Made by a program: the position numbers and the translations under genes
Notes under the pieces: generated by a model
Told to the model about the DNA's origin: nothing
Database searches by the model: none
What the model saw: the letters and a program-made list of their open reading frames with translations, nothing else
NCBI RefSeq assembly: GCF_903645285.1
Contig: NZ_CAHJXN010000004.1
Location: forward strand, 248,305-312,304
DNA from: Streptococcus thalassemiae
GTDB taxonomy: Bacteria; Bacillota; Bacilli; Lactobacillales; Streptococcaceae
Reading direction: 5' to 3'
DNA: 64,000 nt
Part shown: one piece after another, positions 18,598 through 27,676 of the stretch
Numbering within the stretch: the first letter of the stretch is position 1
Layout: every line of letters begins with the position of its first letter

Positions 18598-18631
18598 AAA
18601 AGTTTCCAGTCATCTGATTGGAAACTTTTTT
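18596..18631 (+). terminator. rlmB terminator
   Basis: AAAAAGTTTCCA pairs with TGGAAACTTTTTT around an 11-nt loop directly at the rlmB stop codon; a strong intrinsic terminator. Confidence 0.82.
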
Positions 18632-18636
18632 ATGAT

Positions 18637-18880
18637 TATACTCAATGAAAATCAAAGAGCAAACTAGGAAACTAGCCGTAGGTTACTCAAAGCACTGCTT
18701 TGAGGTTGTAGATAAGACTGACGAAGTCAGCTCAAAACACTGTTTTGAGGTTGTGGATAGAACTGACGAAGTCAGCTCAAAACATGTTTTTGAGGTTGTA
18801 GATAAGACCGACGAAGTCAGTAACCATACCTACGGCAAAGAGAAACTGACGTGGTTTGAAGAGATTTTCGAAGTGTATTA
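18637..18880 (-). repeat. BOX element with three boxB copies
   Basis: Read on the minus strand it has boxA, three tandem 45-nt boxB units (18776-18820, 18731-18775, 18686-18730) and boxC. The boxB units differ at a few bases. The outer end TTAATACACTTCG supplies the TAA stop of trxB. Because 45 is a multiple of three, the element is also open as a 78-codon plus-strand frame, which I do not regard as a gene. Confidence 0.92.
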
Positions 18881-19789
18881 ACTATGTTCTGTGATAAACT
18901 TGTAGGCTTCTTGACCGGCGATAGCTCCATCTCCAACTGCCGTTGTTACTTGGCGAAGATCTTTCAAACGAACATCTCCAACTGCAAAGATACCATCAAC
19001 TGCAGTCTTCATGTGATTATCTGTCACAATCCATCCAGCCTGGTCTTGAATATTCAATTCTTTAACAAAATCGCTAACAGGGTCCAAACCAACATAGATA
19101 AAGACACCACCGAAGGCTTGCTCTGTCACTTGACCTGTTTTCACATTTTCAAAAACGACAGATTCTACTCTGTTTTCACCCTTGATTTCCTTAACGACAG
19201 AATCCCAGATAAAGCTGATTTTCTCATTCGCAAAGGCGCGGTCTTGTAAAACTTTTTGGGCACGAAGTTGGTCACGACGGTGAACAATGGTAACAGTCTT
19301 AGCAAAACGAGTCAAGAAGAGTGCTTCTTCAACAGCTGAATCTCCACCACCGACTACCAACAAATCTTGATCACGGAAGAAAGCTCCATCACATACGGCA
19401 CAGTAGGAAACACCACGACTGTTCAGTTCTTCTTCTCCAGGCACTCCCAAAGGACGGTGTTTAGAACCAGTTGCTACGATAACTGTACGTGTTTCATATG
19501 TTTGGTCATCGGTCATCACTGTTTTATAATCACCATGGTCTTGGACATTTTCAACATAACCATAGATGTGCTCAACACCAAGATTTTCAAGTGGTTCAAA
19601 CATCTTTTCTGCCAATTCTGGCCCACTAATATTAGCATATCCTGGGTAATTTTCGATATCAGAGGTATTATTCATCTGACCACCTGGCAGACCACCTTCA
19701 ATCAAGGCTACTTTCAAATTGCTTCGAGCAGCATACAAGGCTGCAGTCATCCCTGCAGGTCCAGCACCGATAATAATAGTATCGTACAT
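18878..19789 (-). CDS. trxB: Thioredoxin reductase
   Basis: TrxB is an FAD enzyme that passes electrons from NADPH to thioredoxin. The 303-residue protein has the FAD motif IIGAGPAGMTAALYAARS, the redox-active SYCAVCDGAFF, the NADPH motif VVGGGDSAVEEA and the C-terminal FAD motif GIFAVGDVRLKDLRQ. RBS is AAAGAAGGAAACTAT. It lies after the DUF4059 gene and the amino-acid ABC genes, a conserved streptococcal order. Its stop codon lies in a BOX element, so the BOX may shape the 3' end of the mRNA. Confidence 0.97.
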   Translation of the reverse strand: MYDTIIIGAGPAGMTAALYAARSNLKVALIEGGLPGGQMNNTSDIENYPGYANISGPELAEKMFEPLENLGVEHIYGYVENVQDHGDYKTVMTDDQTYETRTVIVATGSKHRPLGVPGEEELNSRGVSYCAVCDGAFFRDQDLLVVGGGDSAVEEALFLTRFAKTVTIVHRRDQLRAQKVLQDRAFANEKISFIWDSVVKEIKGENRVESVVFENVKTGQVTEQAFGGVFIYVGLDPVSDFVKELNIQDQAGWIVTDNHMKTAVDGIFAVGDVRLKDLRQVTTAVGDGAIAGQEAYKFITEHS

Positions 19790-19854
19790 ATAGTTTCCTT
19801 CTTTCTTGTTGTAACTATCTTTATTCTAACTCTTTCTTGTCAATCACGCAAGGA

Positions 19855-20079
19855 TTATGCCTTGAAAACAAGAATTAAACTCATAACCGCAAAGGATAAT
19901 ACTGGAACAACCAAGATCCCAATCATAATCATATCATAGAGATGGGCTTGGCGAGCCTTAGCTGTCTTATCAACTCCCGACATGGCTCTCAGTCCAATCC
20001 AAATCCCTAAAAAAATCAGGACGAGGATGGTGGTCAAGATCAAACTCTCGAAATATAAAGAAAATAGTTGCAGTAGCAT
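19855..20079 (-). CDS. Small DUF4059 membrane protein
   Basis: A 74-residue protein with two hydrophobic helices (FESLILTTILVLIFLGIWIG and IMIGILVVPVLSFAVMSLIL) joined by a basic loop, VDKTAKARQAH. This is the streptococcal DUF4059 pattern, function unknown. GAGAG precedes the chosen ATG; another ATG four codons upstream is also possible. It lies between the ABC transporter genes and trxB, and a conserved position there suggests a link to thiol or amino-acid (for example cystine or glutamine) metabolism, which is only an inference. Confidence 0.82.
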   Translation of the reverse strand: MLLQLFSLYFESLILTTILVLIFLGIWIGLRAMSGVDKTAKARQAHLYDMIMIGILVVPVLSFAVMSLILVFKA

Positions 20080-20110
20080 GATTTCTCTCATTTCTATCTT
20101 TTTTAAAGAG

Positions 20111-20141
20111 TAAACTCAGCTAGTCCAGCTAACTGAGTTTT
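20111..20141 (-). terminator. Hairpin after the ABC transporter genes
   Basis: AAACTCAG pairs with CTGAGTTT around a 13-nt loop, about 15 nt after the ATPase stop. The U run on the minus strand is weak, so it may let some transcription through to DUF4059 and trxB. Confidence 0.5.
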
Positions 20142-20156
20142 CCTTTATCTATTATA

Positions 20157-20900
20157 TCAAATATAAGTTCGTTTGTAACTAGCAAAGAATTCTTTTGTGC
20201 GCTCTTCTTTAGGATGGTGGATAATCTCATCCGGTGTTCCAGACTCGATGATTTTCCCCTTATCTAAGAAGAGAATCTTATCAGCCACTTGGGCTACAAA
20301 GGACATGTCATGACTGACCAAAATCATGGTTTGACCTGACTTAGCAGCATCTGCAATAGACTTCTCTACTTCACCGACCAATTCTGGGTCAAGGGCTGAA
20401 GTTGGTTCGTCTAAGAGCAAGACATCTGGTTTCATGGCAAGCGCACGCGCCAAGGCAACCCGTTGCTTCTGTCCACCTGATAAATGACGAGGGTAATGGT
20501 TTTCACGATCAGAAAGCCCAACCTTAGCCAACTCTTCCTTGGCAATCTTAGTCGCTTCTTGGTCAGATAATTTCTTGACAACAACCAAGCCTTCTTTCAC
20601 ATTATCAAGTGCTGTACGGCGCTCAAACAAATTAAACTGCTGAAATACCATAGATAACTTGCGACGTAGGGCAAGGATTTCTTCTTGAGTGATTTTAGAA
20701 AAATCAACCGAGAAATCATCAATCTGAATCGAGCCACTATCAGGTGTTTCAAGATAATTGAGACTGCGAAGAAAGGTTGATTTTCCAGCTCCTGAAGAAC
20801 CAATCAAGGCTACAACTTCCCCTTTTTGAATATCCAAGTCCAGATGATCCAAGACAGTCTGTCCTGAAAAGGATTTGCTTAAATTCGAAATCTTAATCAT
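20157..20900 (-). CDS. Polar amino-acid ABC transporter ATP-binding protein
   Basis: A 247-residue ABC ATPase that powers uptake of polar amino acids. Walker A is LIGSSGAGKSTFLR, the Q-loop MVFQQFNLF, the signature LSGGQKQRVALARALA, Walker B VLLLDEPTSALDPE and the H-loop ILVSHDMSFV; the sequence pattern fits the GlnQ/HisP/TcyC branch. Its ATG shares one base with the permease stop (TAATG), so they are translated together. No substrate-binding protein gene is present beside them, so substrate is unassigned. Confidence 0.95.
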   Translation of the reverse strand: MIKISNLSKSFSGQTVLDHLDLDIQKGEVVALIGSSGAGKSTFLRSLNYLETPDSGSIQIDDFSVDFSKITQEEILALRRKLSMVFQQFNLFERRTALDNVKEGLVVVKKLSDQEATKIAKEELAKVGLSDRENHYPRHLSGGQKQRVALARALAMKPDVLLLDEPTSALDPELVGEVEKSIADAAKSGQTMILVSHDMSFVAQVADKILFLDKGKIIESGTPDEIIHHPKEERTKEFFASYKRTYI

Positions 20901-21700
20901 TAACGAAGGTCTCCTTTCACATCTGTTTGCACTGTATCAGGTGCAGAAATAGCCATTTTTCTCTCGATAAAGCGACCGAGGCTTTCAATTCCGATATTGA
21001 CTACCCAGTAAACAAGGGCAACGGAGATGAAGCGTTCAAAGTAACGATAATCAGCTCCACCCAGAATCTGAGCTTGGGCAAAGACTTCTACAACACCCGC
21101 ACTAAAGGCTAGGGAAGTTCCCTTGGTCAAGCCGATGAGGGAATTGATTAAGGTTGGAGTTGCCACAACTGCTGCATTTGGAATAATCACTCGTCGATAA
21201 ACTTGTGCTCGGGTCATCCCCAGACTGCGTGCCGCTTCAATCTCACCAGGATTGACTGAGAGAATGGCTGCACGAATGGTTTCACTAGCATAAGCTGCCT
21301 CATTAAAGGCAAAGGCGACAATCGCAAAAGCAGCAGCTGGAATAGCATTGATATTGAGACCAGTACCCCATTGCTGATTGAGAGCTTTCAAAGCCAAAGG
21401 GATTCCGTAGTAGGTCAACATGAGTTGCACCAAAATCGGTGTCCCTTTTAAGAAACTAACAAAGAAGGCCTGCAAAGGATATAAAATCTTGACACGATTG
21501 ATCTTCACAATGGCAAAAAGAAGCGCCAAAACCAAGCCAAAAAAGGCACCACCAATGGTCAACATAATCGTTGTTGGAAGTTGTTGGACAATTCTCGGGA
21601 TTCCATCAAAGACCGAACGCAGGCTAAAAAGCTTGCCATCCGGAATCAATTGCATCAAGTTTTGATACCAATCTGATGCTAAAATCGTTGTAACATTCAT
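20900..21700 (-). CDS. Polar amino-acid ABC transporter permease
   Basis: A 266-residue membrane permease of the His/Glu/Gln/Arg/cystine family, with about five helices. The family start is PTTIMLTIGGAFFGLVLALL, and the EAA loop that contacts the ATPase is EAARSLGMTRAQVYRRVIIP. LINSLIGLTKGTSLAF is another family motif. It is the first gene of the cluster; on the minus strand a TGGTAGAAT extended -10 lies about 25 nt before the ATG. The region 21710-21857 upstream holds no gene. Confidence 0.94.
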   Translation of the reverse strand: MNVTTILASDWYQNLMQLIPDGKLFSLRSVFDGIPRIVQQLPTTIMLTIGGAFFGLVLALLFAIVKINRVKILYPLQAFFVSFLKGTPILVQLMLTYYGIPLALKALNQQWGTGLNINAIPAAAFAIVAFAFNEAAYASETIRAAILSVNPGEIEAARSLGMTRAQVYRRVIIPNAAVVATPTLINSLIGLTKGTSLAFSAGVVEVFAQAQILGGADYRYFERFISVALVYWVVNIGIESLGRFIERKMAISAPDTVQTDVKGDLR

Positions 21701-21857
21701 AAAAACATCCTCTCCTGATAATGATTCATTCTACCATACTTCTGCCGTCAATGAAATTATTTGCTACGGTCAGATACAGACTTTGTCTACCTACTAGTTT
21801 ATCATACTTTGAAACAGGGAGGTTATATATTTTATCTATCAAAGAGATAAGTAAAAA

Positions 21858-22214
21858 CTATTTCAATCCCAATTCTTCATAAGCTTTTCGATAACCGATT
21901 TGCTTAACAGTCCCGTTTTCTACTAAAATGGGCCGTTTTAACAACATACCGTCGCTTGCTAGTAACTCAGCTGCTTCTTGGTTTGACAGGCTTCCTACCT
22001 TATCTTTCAGCCCTAATTCACGGTATTTGATTCCACTAGTGTTGAAAAATTGCTTCAACTCGAACCCTGAGGTTTCTAGCCAGTTTAAAATGACTTCTTG
22101 GCTGGGTGTTTCTTCGACGATATGAACGGCTTTATAGTCCACACCGAGTTGGTTTAATTCTTGTTTTGCTTTTTTACAAGTTGAACATTTTGGGTATTCG
22201 ATAAATTCTAACAT
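21858..22214 (-). CDS. Spx/ArsC-family thioredoxin-fold protein
   Basis: A 118-residue ArsC/Spx-like protein. It begins MLEFIEYPKCSTCKKA, with a CxxC redox pair at the position used by ArsC and Spx, and has LLKRPILVENG, the conserved RP loop of the family. Residues resemble YffB/MgsR-like members more than true Spx, so it is either a glutathione/bacillithiol-type reductase or a small RNA-polymerase-binding regulator. A GTG three codons upstream exists, but the ATG with GAAAG before it is preferred. It sits next to ogt on the same strand. Confidence 0.88.
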   Translation of the reverse strand: MLEFIEYPKCSTCKKAKQELNQLGVDYKAVHIVEETPSQEVILNWLETSGFELKQFFNTSGIKYRELGLKDKVGSLSNQEAAELLASDGMLLKRPILVENGTVKQIGYRKAYEELGLK

Positions 22215-22226
22215 GTCTTTCACTTT

Positions 22227-22736
22227 CTATTTTATATCTCTAAAATCTGCGCCTTCATGCTCCAAGAGCCAAGCTTTCTTTTCCACACCTGCAGCATAAC
22301 CTGTCAGACGCTTGCCTGCTCCAAGCACACGATGACAAGGTACTAGGATGGACCAAGGATTACGTCCTACAGCTCCACCAATTGCTTGAGCAGAAGCTAC
22401 TTGCAGGTCTTGAGCTATTTGTCCATAGGTCACTGTCCTACCATAAGGAATTCCCTGTAAATAGGACCAAACTCTCTTTTCAAAATCCGTTCCGATTGGA
22501 GCCAAGGGCAAGTTGGATAAATCCTGAGGCTTGCCCTTAAAGTAAGCATCTAAGCAAGCAATAACTGGATTTAAAATGGGATGACTAACAACTTCTTCTA
22601 TTGTTTCATCTCCTATCCCCCTCTCAAAATACTTCTGCTCCTGCACCCAAATGCCATACAGATATTGCTCGTCGGCAACCAAAGACAAGGTTCCTATTGG
22701 CGAAAAGTAGAGCATTTTTACGTACATCTTTTGCAT
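22227..22736 (-). CDS. ogt: Methylated-DNA-protein cysteine methyltransferase
   Basis: Ogt repairs O6-alkylguanine in DNA by moving the alkyl group to its own cysteine, a suicide reaction. The 169-residue protein has the acceptor motif LVPCHRVLGAGKRLTGYAAG and the helix-turn-helix region GRTVTYGQIAQ that flips the base. Its start touches the stop of the upstream GNAT gene (one shared base), so they are co-transcribed. Confidence 0.95.
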   Translation of the reverse strand: MQKMYVKMLYFSPIGTLSLVADEQYLYGIWVQEQKYFERGIGDETIEEVVSHPILNPVIACLDAYFKGKPQDLSNLPLAPIGTDFEKRVWSYLQGIPYGRTVTYGQIAQDLQVASAQAIGGAVGRNPWSILVPCHRVLGAGKRLTGYAAGVEKKAWLLEHEGADFRDIK

Positions 22737-23230
22737 TATTTCTTCAATTTTTGATAGGCCAAGCGTTCGCCATCAACTGGAACCTTACCAACCTGTTTAA
22801 AACCGAGTTTTTCAAAAATATGCTGCATGGCCTTGTTTTCAGCATGCGTATCTGAACGAAAATCAAGATAATCAAAGCCTTCAATCAAGCCCTCTAAGAA
22901 GGTTTGAGCAACTCCTTGTCCCTGCACAGCTACTGCCACAGCAATACGGTGAAAGACTAGATACTCTGACTCCTCAGCTTGCCATTTTCCTTCATAAATG
23001 GCTTCATAGGCTGCCTCTGGACTCTTGGTCACAGCAGCATAGGCTAGTAGTTCTCCTTCTTCCAAGGCTACATAGGCTTGACCCGAGATAATATCCTCAA
23101 TAATAATGTCTGCATTTGGATAACCATTTTGCCACTGGTCACTACCAGCATCTGCTAAACATTTTTTAGCATCCTCCATCACCTGCATGATGTCATCTAC
23201 TTCATTTGGAAAAGCTAAACGAATTTCCAT
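22736..23230 (-). CDS. GNAT-family N-acetyltransferase
   Basis: A 164-residue acetyltransferase. The N-terminus EIRLAFPNEVDDIMQVMEDA is the usual first strand and helix, ALEEGELLAYAAV is the central strand, and VAVAVQGQGVAQTFLEGLI is the acetyl-CoA binding loop. The end DFRSDTHAENKAMQHIFEKL completes the fold. Substrate is unknown. It is first in a possible operon with ogt and the Spx-like gene. Confidence 0.9.
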   Translation of the reverse strand: MEIRLAFPNEVDDIMQVMEDAKKCLADAGSDQWQNGYPNADIIIEDIISGQAYVALEEGELLAYAAVTKSPEAAYEAIYEGKWQAEESEYLVFHRIAVAVAVQGQGVAQTFLEGLIEGFDYLDFRSDTHAENKAMQHIFEKLGFKQVGKVPVDGERLAYQKLKK

Positions 23231-23364
23231 CTTTTCTCCTCATTTCTGACTAGTTTCTCCCATCATAGCATAATTTAAGCCTTTTCACAAGCAGTTAAAG
23301 CTTGACTTTCTGTTTTTATTATTTTATAATCTAGTTATTAAAACTAGATAAAAAGGAGTTGGAA

Positions 23365-23811
23365 ATGAAAACTACCTTTTCCTACCCAAAATGGGCAGAA
23401 ATTCCAAACATTGACCTCTATCTGGACCAGGTTTTACTCTATGTCAATCAGGTCTGCGCCCCTATCTCTCCTGATAAAGACAAGGGCTTGACAGCATCCA
23501 TGGTCAATAATTATGTCAAACATGGTTATCTGACAAAGCCTGACAAGAAAAAATACCAACGCCAACAGATTGCCCGTTTGATTGCTATCACAACCCTAAA
23601 GTCTGTCTTTTCAATCCAAGAAATCGCTCAGACACTGAATACTCTCCAAAGTCAAGCAAGTTCAGACCAACTCTACGATGCTTTTGTGGACTACATGAAC
23701 CACGGAATTGACCCAGCTAACCCCATTATCCAAACCAGCTGCCAAACCGTTAAACTCTATCATCAAACTCTAGCCTTAATCCATCATACTCAAGAGGAGG
23801 TAATCCGATGA
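23365..23811 (+). CDS. DUF1836 protein, probable MerR-like DNA-binding regulator
   Basis: A 148-residue DUF1836 protein. The middle, LTASMVNNYVKHGYLTKP followed by RQQIARLIAITTLKSVFS, reads like a MerR-type winged helix followed by a helical part; its exact role is not known. AAGGAG precedes ATG at 23365. Its stop overlaps the start of the hemolysin III gene by four bases, so the two are translated together and it could regulate or partner that membrane protein. Confidence 0.85.
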   Translation: MKTTFSYPKWAEIPNIDLYLDQVLLYVNQVCAPISPDKDKGLTASMVNNYVKHGYLTKPDKKKYQRQQIARLIAITTLKSVFSIQEIAQTLNTLQSQASSDQLYDAFVDYMNHGIDPANPIIQTSCQTVKLYHQTLALIHHTQEEVIR

Positions 23812-24455
23812 ACACTAGTCTTAAACTCAGCAAACAACTCAGTTTTGGAGAGGAGATTGCTAATAGTGTGACCCATGCCGTAGGTGCAGTCATCATGCTT
23901 ATCTTACTCCCCATTTCATCCACCTATAGTTATGAGGTACACGGATTTTTATCCTCTATCGGCGTTTCCATTTTTGTTATCAGCCTATTTCTCATGTTCC
24001 TCTCGTCCACCATTTATCACTCTATGGCCTATGGTTCGACCCATAAATATGTCTTGAGAATCATTGATCATTCTATGATTTATGTTGCTATTGCAGGCTC
24101 ATACACGCCCGTCGTCTTGACCTTAATGAATAACTGGTTTGGCTATCTAATTATTGCCATTCAATGGGGAACGACCATCTTTGGTATTCTCTATAAAATC
24201 TTTGCTAAAAAGGTCAATGAGAAATTTAGCCTTGCTCTTTACCTGATTATGGGCTGGTTGGTTCTAGCTATCATTCCTGCCATTATCAGTCAAACGACAC
24301 CCATTTTCTGGAGTCTCATGGTAACTGGCGGACTCTCTTATACAGTTGGAGCTGGATTTTACGCCAAGAAAAAACCTTATTTCCACATGATTTGGCATCT
24401 CTTTATCCTAGCTGCGTCCGCACTCCAATACATCGCCATTGTTTATTACATGTAA
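23808..24455 (+). CDS. Hemolysin III family (PAQR/YqfA-like) membrane protein
   Basis: A 215-residue protein with seven hydrophobic helices. Motifs of the family are EEIANSVTHAVGA near the start, SSTIYHSMAYGS (His and Ser of the metal site), RIIDHSMIYVAIAGSYTP and the C-terminal FHMIWHLFILAASALQY with the other His residues. These residues form the zinc site of PAQR-type hydrolases. The hemolysin name is historical; the likely role is membrane homeostasis. Follows DUF1836 with a 4-base overlap and ends in a shared terminator. Confidence 0.93.
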   Translation: MNTSLKLSKQLSFGEEIANSVTHAVGAVIMLILLPISSTYSYEVHGFLSSIGVSIFVISLFLMFLSSTIYHSMAYGSTHKYVLRIIDHSMIYVAIAGSYTPVVLTLMNNWFGYLIIAIQWGTTIFGILYKIFAKKVNEKFSLALYLIMGWLVLAIIPAIISQTTPIFWSLMVTGGLSYTVGAGFYAKKKPYFHMIWHLFILAASALQYIAIVYYM

Positions 24456-24486
24456 AAAAGTTGAGAAATTCAATCTCAACTTTTTT
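24454..24486. terminator. Bidirectional terminator
   Basis: AAAAAAGTTGAGA pairs with TCTCAACTTTTTT around a 7-nt loop between the convergent hemolysin III and pdxT genes. It overlaps both gene ends. Confidence 0.85.
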
Positions 24487-25057
24487 CTTTACACATATTG
24501 ATAAAGTACTGGTGCAAGCGCACATCATCAGTCAATTCTGGATGAAAAGAAGTTACCAGCATATTTTTTTCTTGGGCTGCAACGATTTGATTGTCCACTG
24601 TTGCTAGAATTTCTACATCTTCGCCAACACTGCTGATAATTGGACCACGGATAAAGGTCATTGGAATCTGACCAACTCCCTTACATTCTGCTTCCGTATA
24701 GAAACTTCCTAATTGGCGCCCATAGGCATTGCGCTCGACCACCATATCCATAGTTCCTAGATGACGCTCTTCCTGAGAAGTAATTTCCTTAGCCAGCAAA
24801 ATTAAACCCGCGCAGGTTCCAAAGGCTGGTAAACCAGATAGAATGGCTTCTCGAATGGGAATCAGCATGTCCTGGTCTCGTAAGAGCTTGCCCATGGTTG
24901 TAGACTCACCACCAGGCAAAATCAAACCCGACAAGTCACTCTGAGATTTCTGAAAATCCTCTAAATTTCTGATTTCAACACTCTCGACACCTAATTGATC
25001 TAGCACTTTTGCATGTTCTGCAAAGGCACCTTGCAAGGCCAATATTCCGATTTTCAT
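24476..25057 (-). CDS. pdxT: Pyridoxal 5'-phosphate synthase glutaminase subunit
   Basis: PdxT hydrolyses glutamine and channels ammonia to PdxS. The 193-residue protein starts [14 protein letters not shown] and has [15 protein letters not shown], the nucleophile elbow [11 protein letters not shown] (Cys) and the end [10 protein letters not shown] (His, Glu). Its ATG directly follows the pdxS stop with no spacer, as expected for subunits made in fixed ratio. Together they make vitamin B6 from ribose 5-phosphate, glyceraldehyde 3-phosphate and glutamine. Confidence 0.97.
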   Translation of the reverse strand: MKIGILALQGAFAEHAKVLDQLGVESVEIRNLEDFQKSQSDLSGLILPGGESTTMGKLLRDQDMLIPIREAILSGLPAFGTCAGLILLAKEITSQEERHLGTMDMVVERNAYGRQLGSFYTEAECKGVGQIPMTFIRGPIISSVGEDVEILATVDNQIVAAQEKNMLVTSFHPELTDDVRLHQYFINMCKEKS

Positions 25058-25933
25058 CTATTTTCCTCGCTCAGCCATGAGAATTTGAATTTCATTTTCA
25101 TTGATACCAACCATGGCTTCTCCTAAATCTTCAGAGATTTGTGCTAGGATTTGAGGATTTCGGAAGTTAGTCACAGCCTTAACAATGGCACTAGCCCGTT
25201 TAACAGGATCTCCTGACTTAAAAATACCTGAACCGACAAAGACCCCCTCTGCCCCTAACTGCATCATCAGCGCAGCATCTGCTGGCGTTGCAACGCCTCC
25301 AGCTGCGAAGTTTACAACTGGCAATTTCCCATGTTCATGGACGTATTGAACCAATTCTACAGGAACTTGCAAGTCCTTGGCAGCAACATAAAGCTCGTCC
25401 TCACGTAAGTTTTGAATGCGGCGAATTTCTTGATTCATCATACGCATATGACGAACAGCTTGGACGATGTCTCCTGTCCCTGGTTCTCCTTTTGTACGAA
25501 TCATAGAAGCACCCTCAGCGATACGACGCAAGGCTTCCCCCAAATCCTTAGCCCCACAGACAAAAGGAACTTGGAATTCTTTTTTGTCCACATGGAAACG
25601 GTCGTCTGCTGGAGATAAAACTTCACTCTCATCGATATAGTCAATCTCAATAGCCTCTAAAATCTGAGCTTCAACAAAGTGCCCGATTCTGACCTTGGCC
25701 ATTACTGGAATGCTAACCGCTTCTTGGATTTCCTTAATCATCTTTGGGTCACTCATGCGGGAAACTCCACCAGCCGCACGAATATCAGCCGGAATCCGCT
25801 CCAAGGCCATAACAGCAGCCGCACCAGCAGCCTCTGCAATACGGGCCTGTTCAGGATTTTGAACGTCCATGATTACACCGCCCTTAAGCATCTGTGCCAA
25901 GTTTTTATTTAATTCATAACGATTTTCAGTCAT
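25058..25933 (-). CDS. pdxS: Pyridoxal 5'-phosphate synthase subunit PdxS
   Basis: PdxS is the lyase subunit forming the PLP ring. The 291-residue length matches the family. Motifs: [20 protein letters not shown] with the substrate-binding Asp, [15 protein letters not shown] with the catalytic Lys, and [20 protein letters not shown] with the phosphate site. The frame is open 12 codons upstream, but GAGGAAAAAGAA and the standard N-terminus [16 protein letters not shown] support 25933. Upstream 25934-26042 holds no gene; no MocR-type regulator is adjacent. Confidence 0.97.
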   Translation of the reverse strand: MTENRYELNKNLAQMLKGGVIMDVQNPEQARIAEAAGAAAVMALERIPADIRAAGGVSRMSDPKMIKEIQEAVSIPVMAKVRIGHFVEAQILEAIEIDYIDESEVLSPADDRFHVDKKEFQVPFVCGAKDLGEALRRIAEGASMIRTKGEPGTGDIVQAVRHMRMMNQEIRRIQNLREDELYVAAKDLQVPVELVQYVHEHGKLPVVNFAAGGVATPADAALMMQLGAEGVFVGSGIFKSGDPVKRASAIVKAVTNFRNPQILAQISEDLGEAMVGINENEIQILMAERGK

Positions 25934-26042
25934 TTCTTTTTCCTCATCATTTGTATTGGTAGCTACCATTTCATTTTAAGTTAGATTAGAATGAATCACA
26001 AGATAAAAAAACCATAATTGTATGGGTACAGATTGACTAAAA

Positions 26043-26075
26043 AACTATCTGACCTTAACTTAAGGCCAGATAGTT
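26043..26075 (-). terminator. nox terminator
   Basis: On the minus strand AACTATCTGGCCTTAA pairs with TTAAGGTCAGATAGTT, followed by a T run, 8 nt after the nox stop. Confidence 0.82.
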
Positions 26076-26083
26076 CATCATTT

Positions 26084-27463
26084 TTATTTTTCAGCTGTAA
26101 GGGCAGCCATTGTGATGTAGTTGTATGGTTTGTTGAAGTGTGGCAAGAAGAATAGGTCTGTCAATGCCAATTTATCAATTGTAACATGCTCTTGGATAGC
26201 AAGTGAGAACATATGGATTCCCATACTGATAGCAGAATCACGTGATACCATTTGAGCGCCAAGAATTTCACGGCTATCTTTGTCAAAGACAATCTTAATT
26301 GCTACTTCATGGTTATCATGTTTCATGAATTCTGGTTTTTGAAGATCGTTAAAGCCTGTTTCAGTTGCGTTGTAACCTGCTGCTTTAGCTTTTTCAAGGG
26401 TCAAACCAGTTGAAACCATGTGAAGACCGTAGATTGAGATACCGTTTGAGCCTTGAACACCAATTCCTTCCAATTCATGTCCACATGCGTTATATGCACC
26501 AACGATACCAGTACGCACAGCATTTGATGCAAGAGCGATGTAGCTTGTATCTTTACGAGCATTGTCATAGACAGTCGCACAGTCACCAACTGCAAATACA
26601 CCTGGAATTGAAGTTTCTTGTTTCTTATCTACAAGGAAAGCACCGTTGCGGAAGAGTTCAATCTTACCATCAGCAAGGGCTGTATTTGGACGGAAACCAA
26701 CTGCAAGAACAACCATATCCACGTCAAAGCTTTCTTTGTCAGTAATCAAGCGTTCAACTTTACCGTCACCTTCGATAGCTTTTACTGTTTGACCTAGCGC
26801 CAAGCGGATGTTGTGGTCTTCCAAGTTCTTGGCCATCATTTGAGTGAAGTCTTTGTCATAGTAACCGTTCAAAACAGTGTCTACAATATCAACAAGGACA
26901 ACTTCTTTTCCAAGACGCTCGAAGGCTTCAGCAAGTTCAACACCGATATAACCACCACCAACAACGGCGATGCGCTCAAGGTGTTTACTCTTGTCAGCAA
27001 GTTTATTGATAACTTCTTCAGCATTTTGGTACAATTTCACGAATTGTACGTTTTCAAGAGTTGCTTTAAATTCGCGGTTGCCTTTAACAATTTCAACACC
27101 TTCGATTGGTGGCAAGATTGGTGTAGAACCTGTAGCGAAAATCAATTTCTCGTATGATTCTTTGTGCTCTTTTCCTTCAACTTCTGCAGTCACAACTTTA
27201 TTGTCGTAGTCAATTGAAAGAACAGGTGAGTTCATGTAAACTTTAGCACCTTTTGCTTCCAATTTTTCTTTATCAGAATAGAACAAGCCTTCAGCACCGT
27301 CAATTTGTTCCCCAATCCAAAGGGCCATTCCACATCCTAGGAAAGAGATGTTAGAGTTTTGGTCAAATACAACGATTTCGTTCTCATTTCCAAAATTATC
27401 CAACATGGTATTGATACATGCTGTACCAGCGTGGTTAGCACCGACTACAACGATTTTACTCAT
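26084..27463 (-). CDS. nox: Water-forming NADH oxidase
   Basis: Nox oxidises NADH and reduces oxygen to water through FAD and a redox cysteine, regenerating NAD and lowering oxygen stress. The 459-residue protein has the FAD motif [17 protein letters not shown], the single catalytic Cys44 in [13 protein letters not shown], the NADH motif [14 protein letters not shown] and the second FAD motif [14 protein letters not shown]. Cys-based streptococcal homologues are the H2O-forming type. The promoter at 27502-27530 carries a perfect CcpA box, so catabolite control is likely. Confidence 0.96.
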   Translation of the reverse strand: MSKIVVVGANHAGTACINTMLDNFGNENEIVVFDQNSNISFLGCGMALWIGEQIDGAEGLFYSDKEKLEAKGAKVYMNSPVLSIDYDNKVVTAEVEGKEHKESYEKLIFATGSTPILPPIEGVEIVKGNREFKATLENVQFVKLYQNAEEVINKLADKSKHLERIAVVGGGYIGVELAEAFERLGKEVVLVDIVDTVLNGYYDKDFTQMMAKNLEDHNIRLALGQTVKAIEGDGKVERLITDKESFDVDMVVLAVGFRPNTALADGKIELFRNGAFLVDKKQETSIPGVFAVGDCATVYDNARKDTSYIALASNAVRTGIVGAYNACGHELEGIGVQGSNGISIYGLHMVSTGLTLEKAKAAGYNATETGFNDLQKPEFMKHDNHEVAIKIVFDKDSREILGAQMVSRDSAISMGIHMFSLAIQEHVTIDKLALTDLFFLPHFNKPYNYITMAALTAEK

Positions 27464-27501
27464 AGAAAAATTCCTACCTTCAATTTTTAATTTACTCTAC
27501 T

Positions 27502-27530
27502 AGTATACCATTTACTGTTAGCGTTTTCAA
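27502..27530 (-). promoter_or_regulatory. nox promoter
   Basis: On the minus strand TTGAAA and TATACT are separated by 17 nt, with TG one base before the -10 (TGGTATACT). It lies about 39 nt before the nox ATG. Confidence 0.8.
27516..27529 (-). promoter_or_regulatory. CcpA-binding cre site over the nox -35
   Basis: The minus strand reads TGAAAACGCTAACA, matching the cre consensus TGWAANCGNTNWCA at all 14 positions. It overlaps the nox -35 hexamer, where bound CcpA-HPr(Ser-P) would block RNA polymerase. The match is seen in the sequence; repression is inferred from position. Confidence 0.78.
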
Positions 27531-27641
27531 GTGATTTACTATTATTTCAGCATTTTTTATCAAAAATAATTCCCCATTTATCCTGATTTCAAGACTAATG
27601 AATTTTTGTGAGCATATTTCTTGACTTTTGCCAAATTTTAT

Positions 27642-27670
27642 TTGTGAAAAGTCTAACTTTATGGTATTCT
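27642..27670 (+). promoter_or_regulatory. Promoter of the apbE-FMN reductase operon
   Basis: TTGTGA and TATTCT lie 17 nt apart, with TG one base before the -10 (TGGTATTCT). Transcription would start near 27677, about 83 nt before apbE, exactly at the ATG of a 16-codon frame. Confidence 0.6.
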
Positions 27671-27676
27671 AATAAC

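Noticed and set aside
18645..18881. 78-codon plus-strand frame with a repeating SSKHCFEVVDKTDEV peptide
   Set aside because: It lies wholly within a BOX element; the repeat comes from boxB units. No start context.
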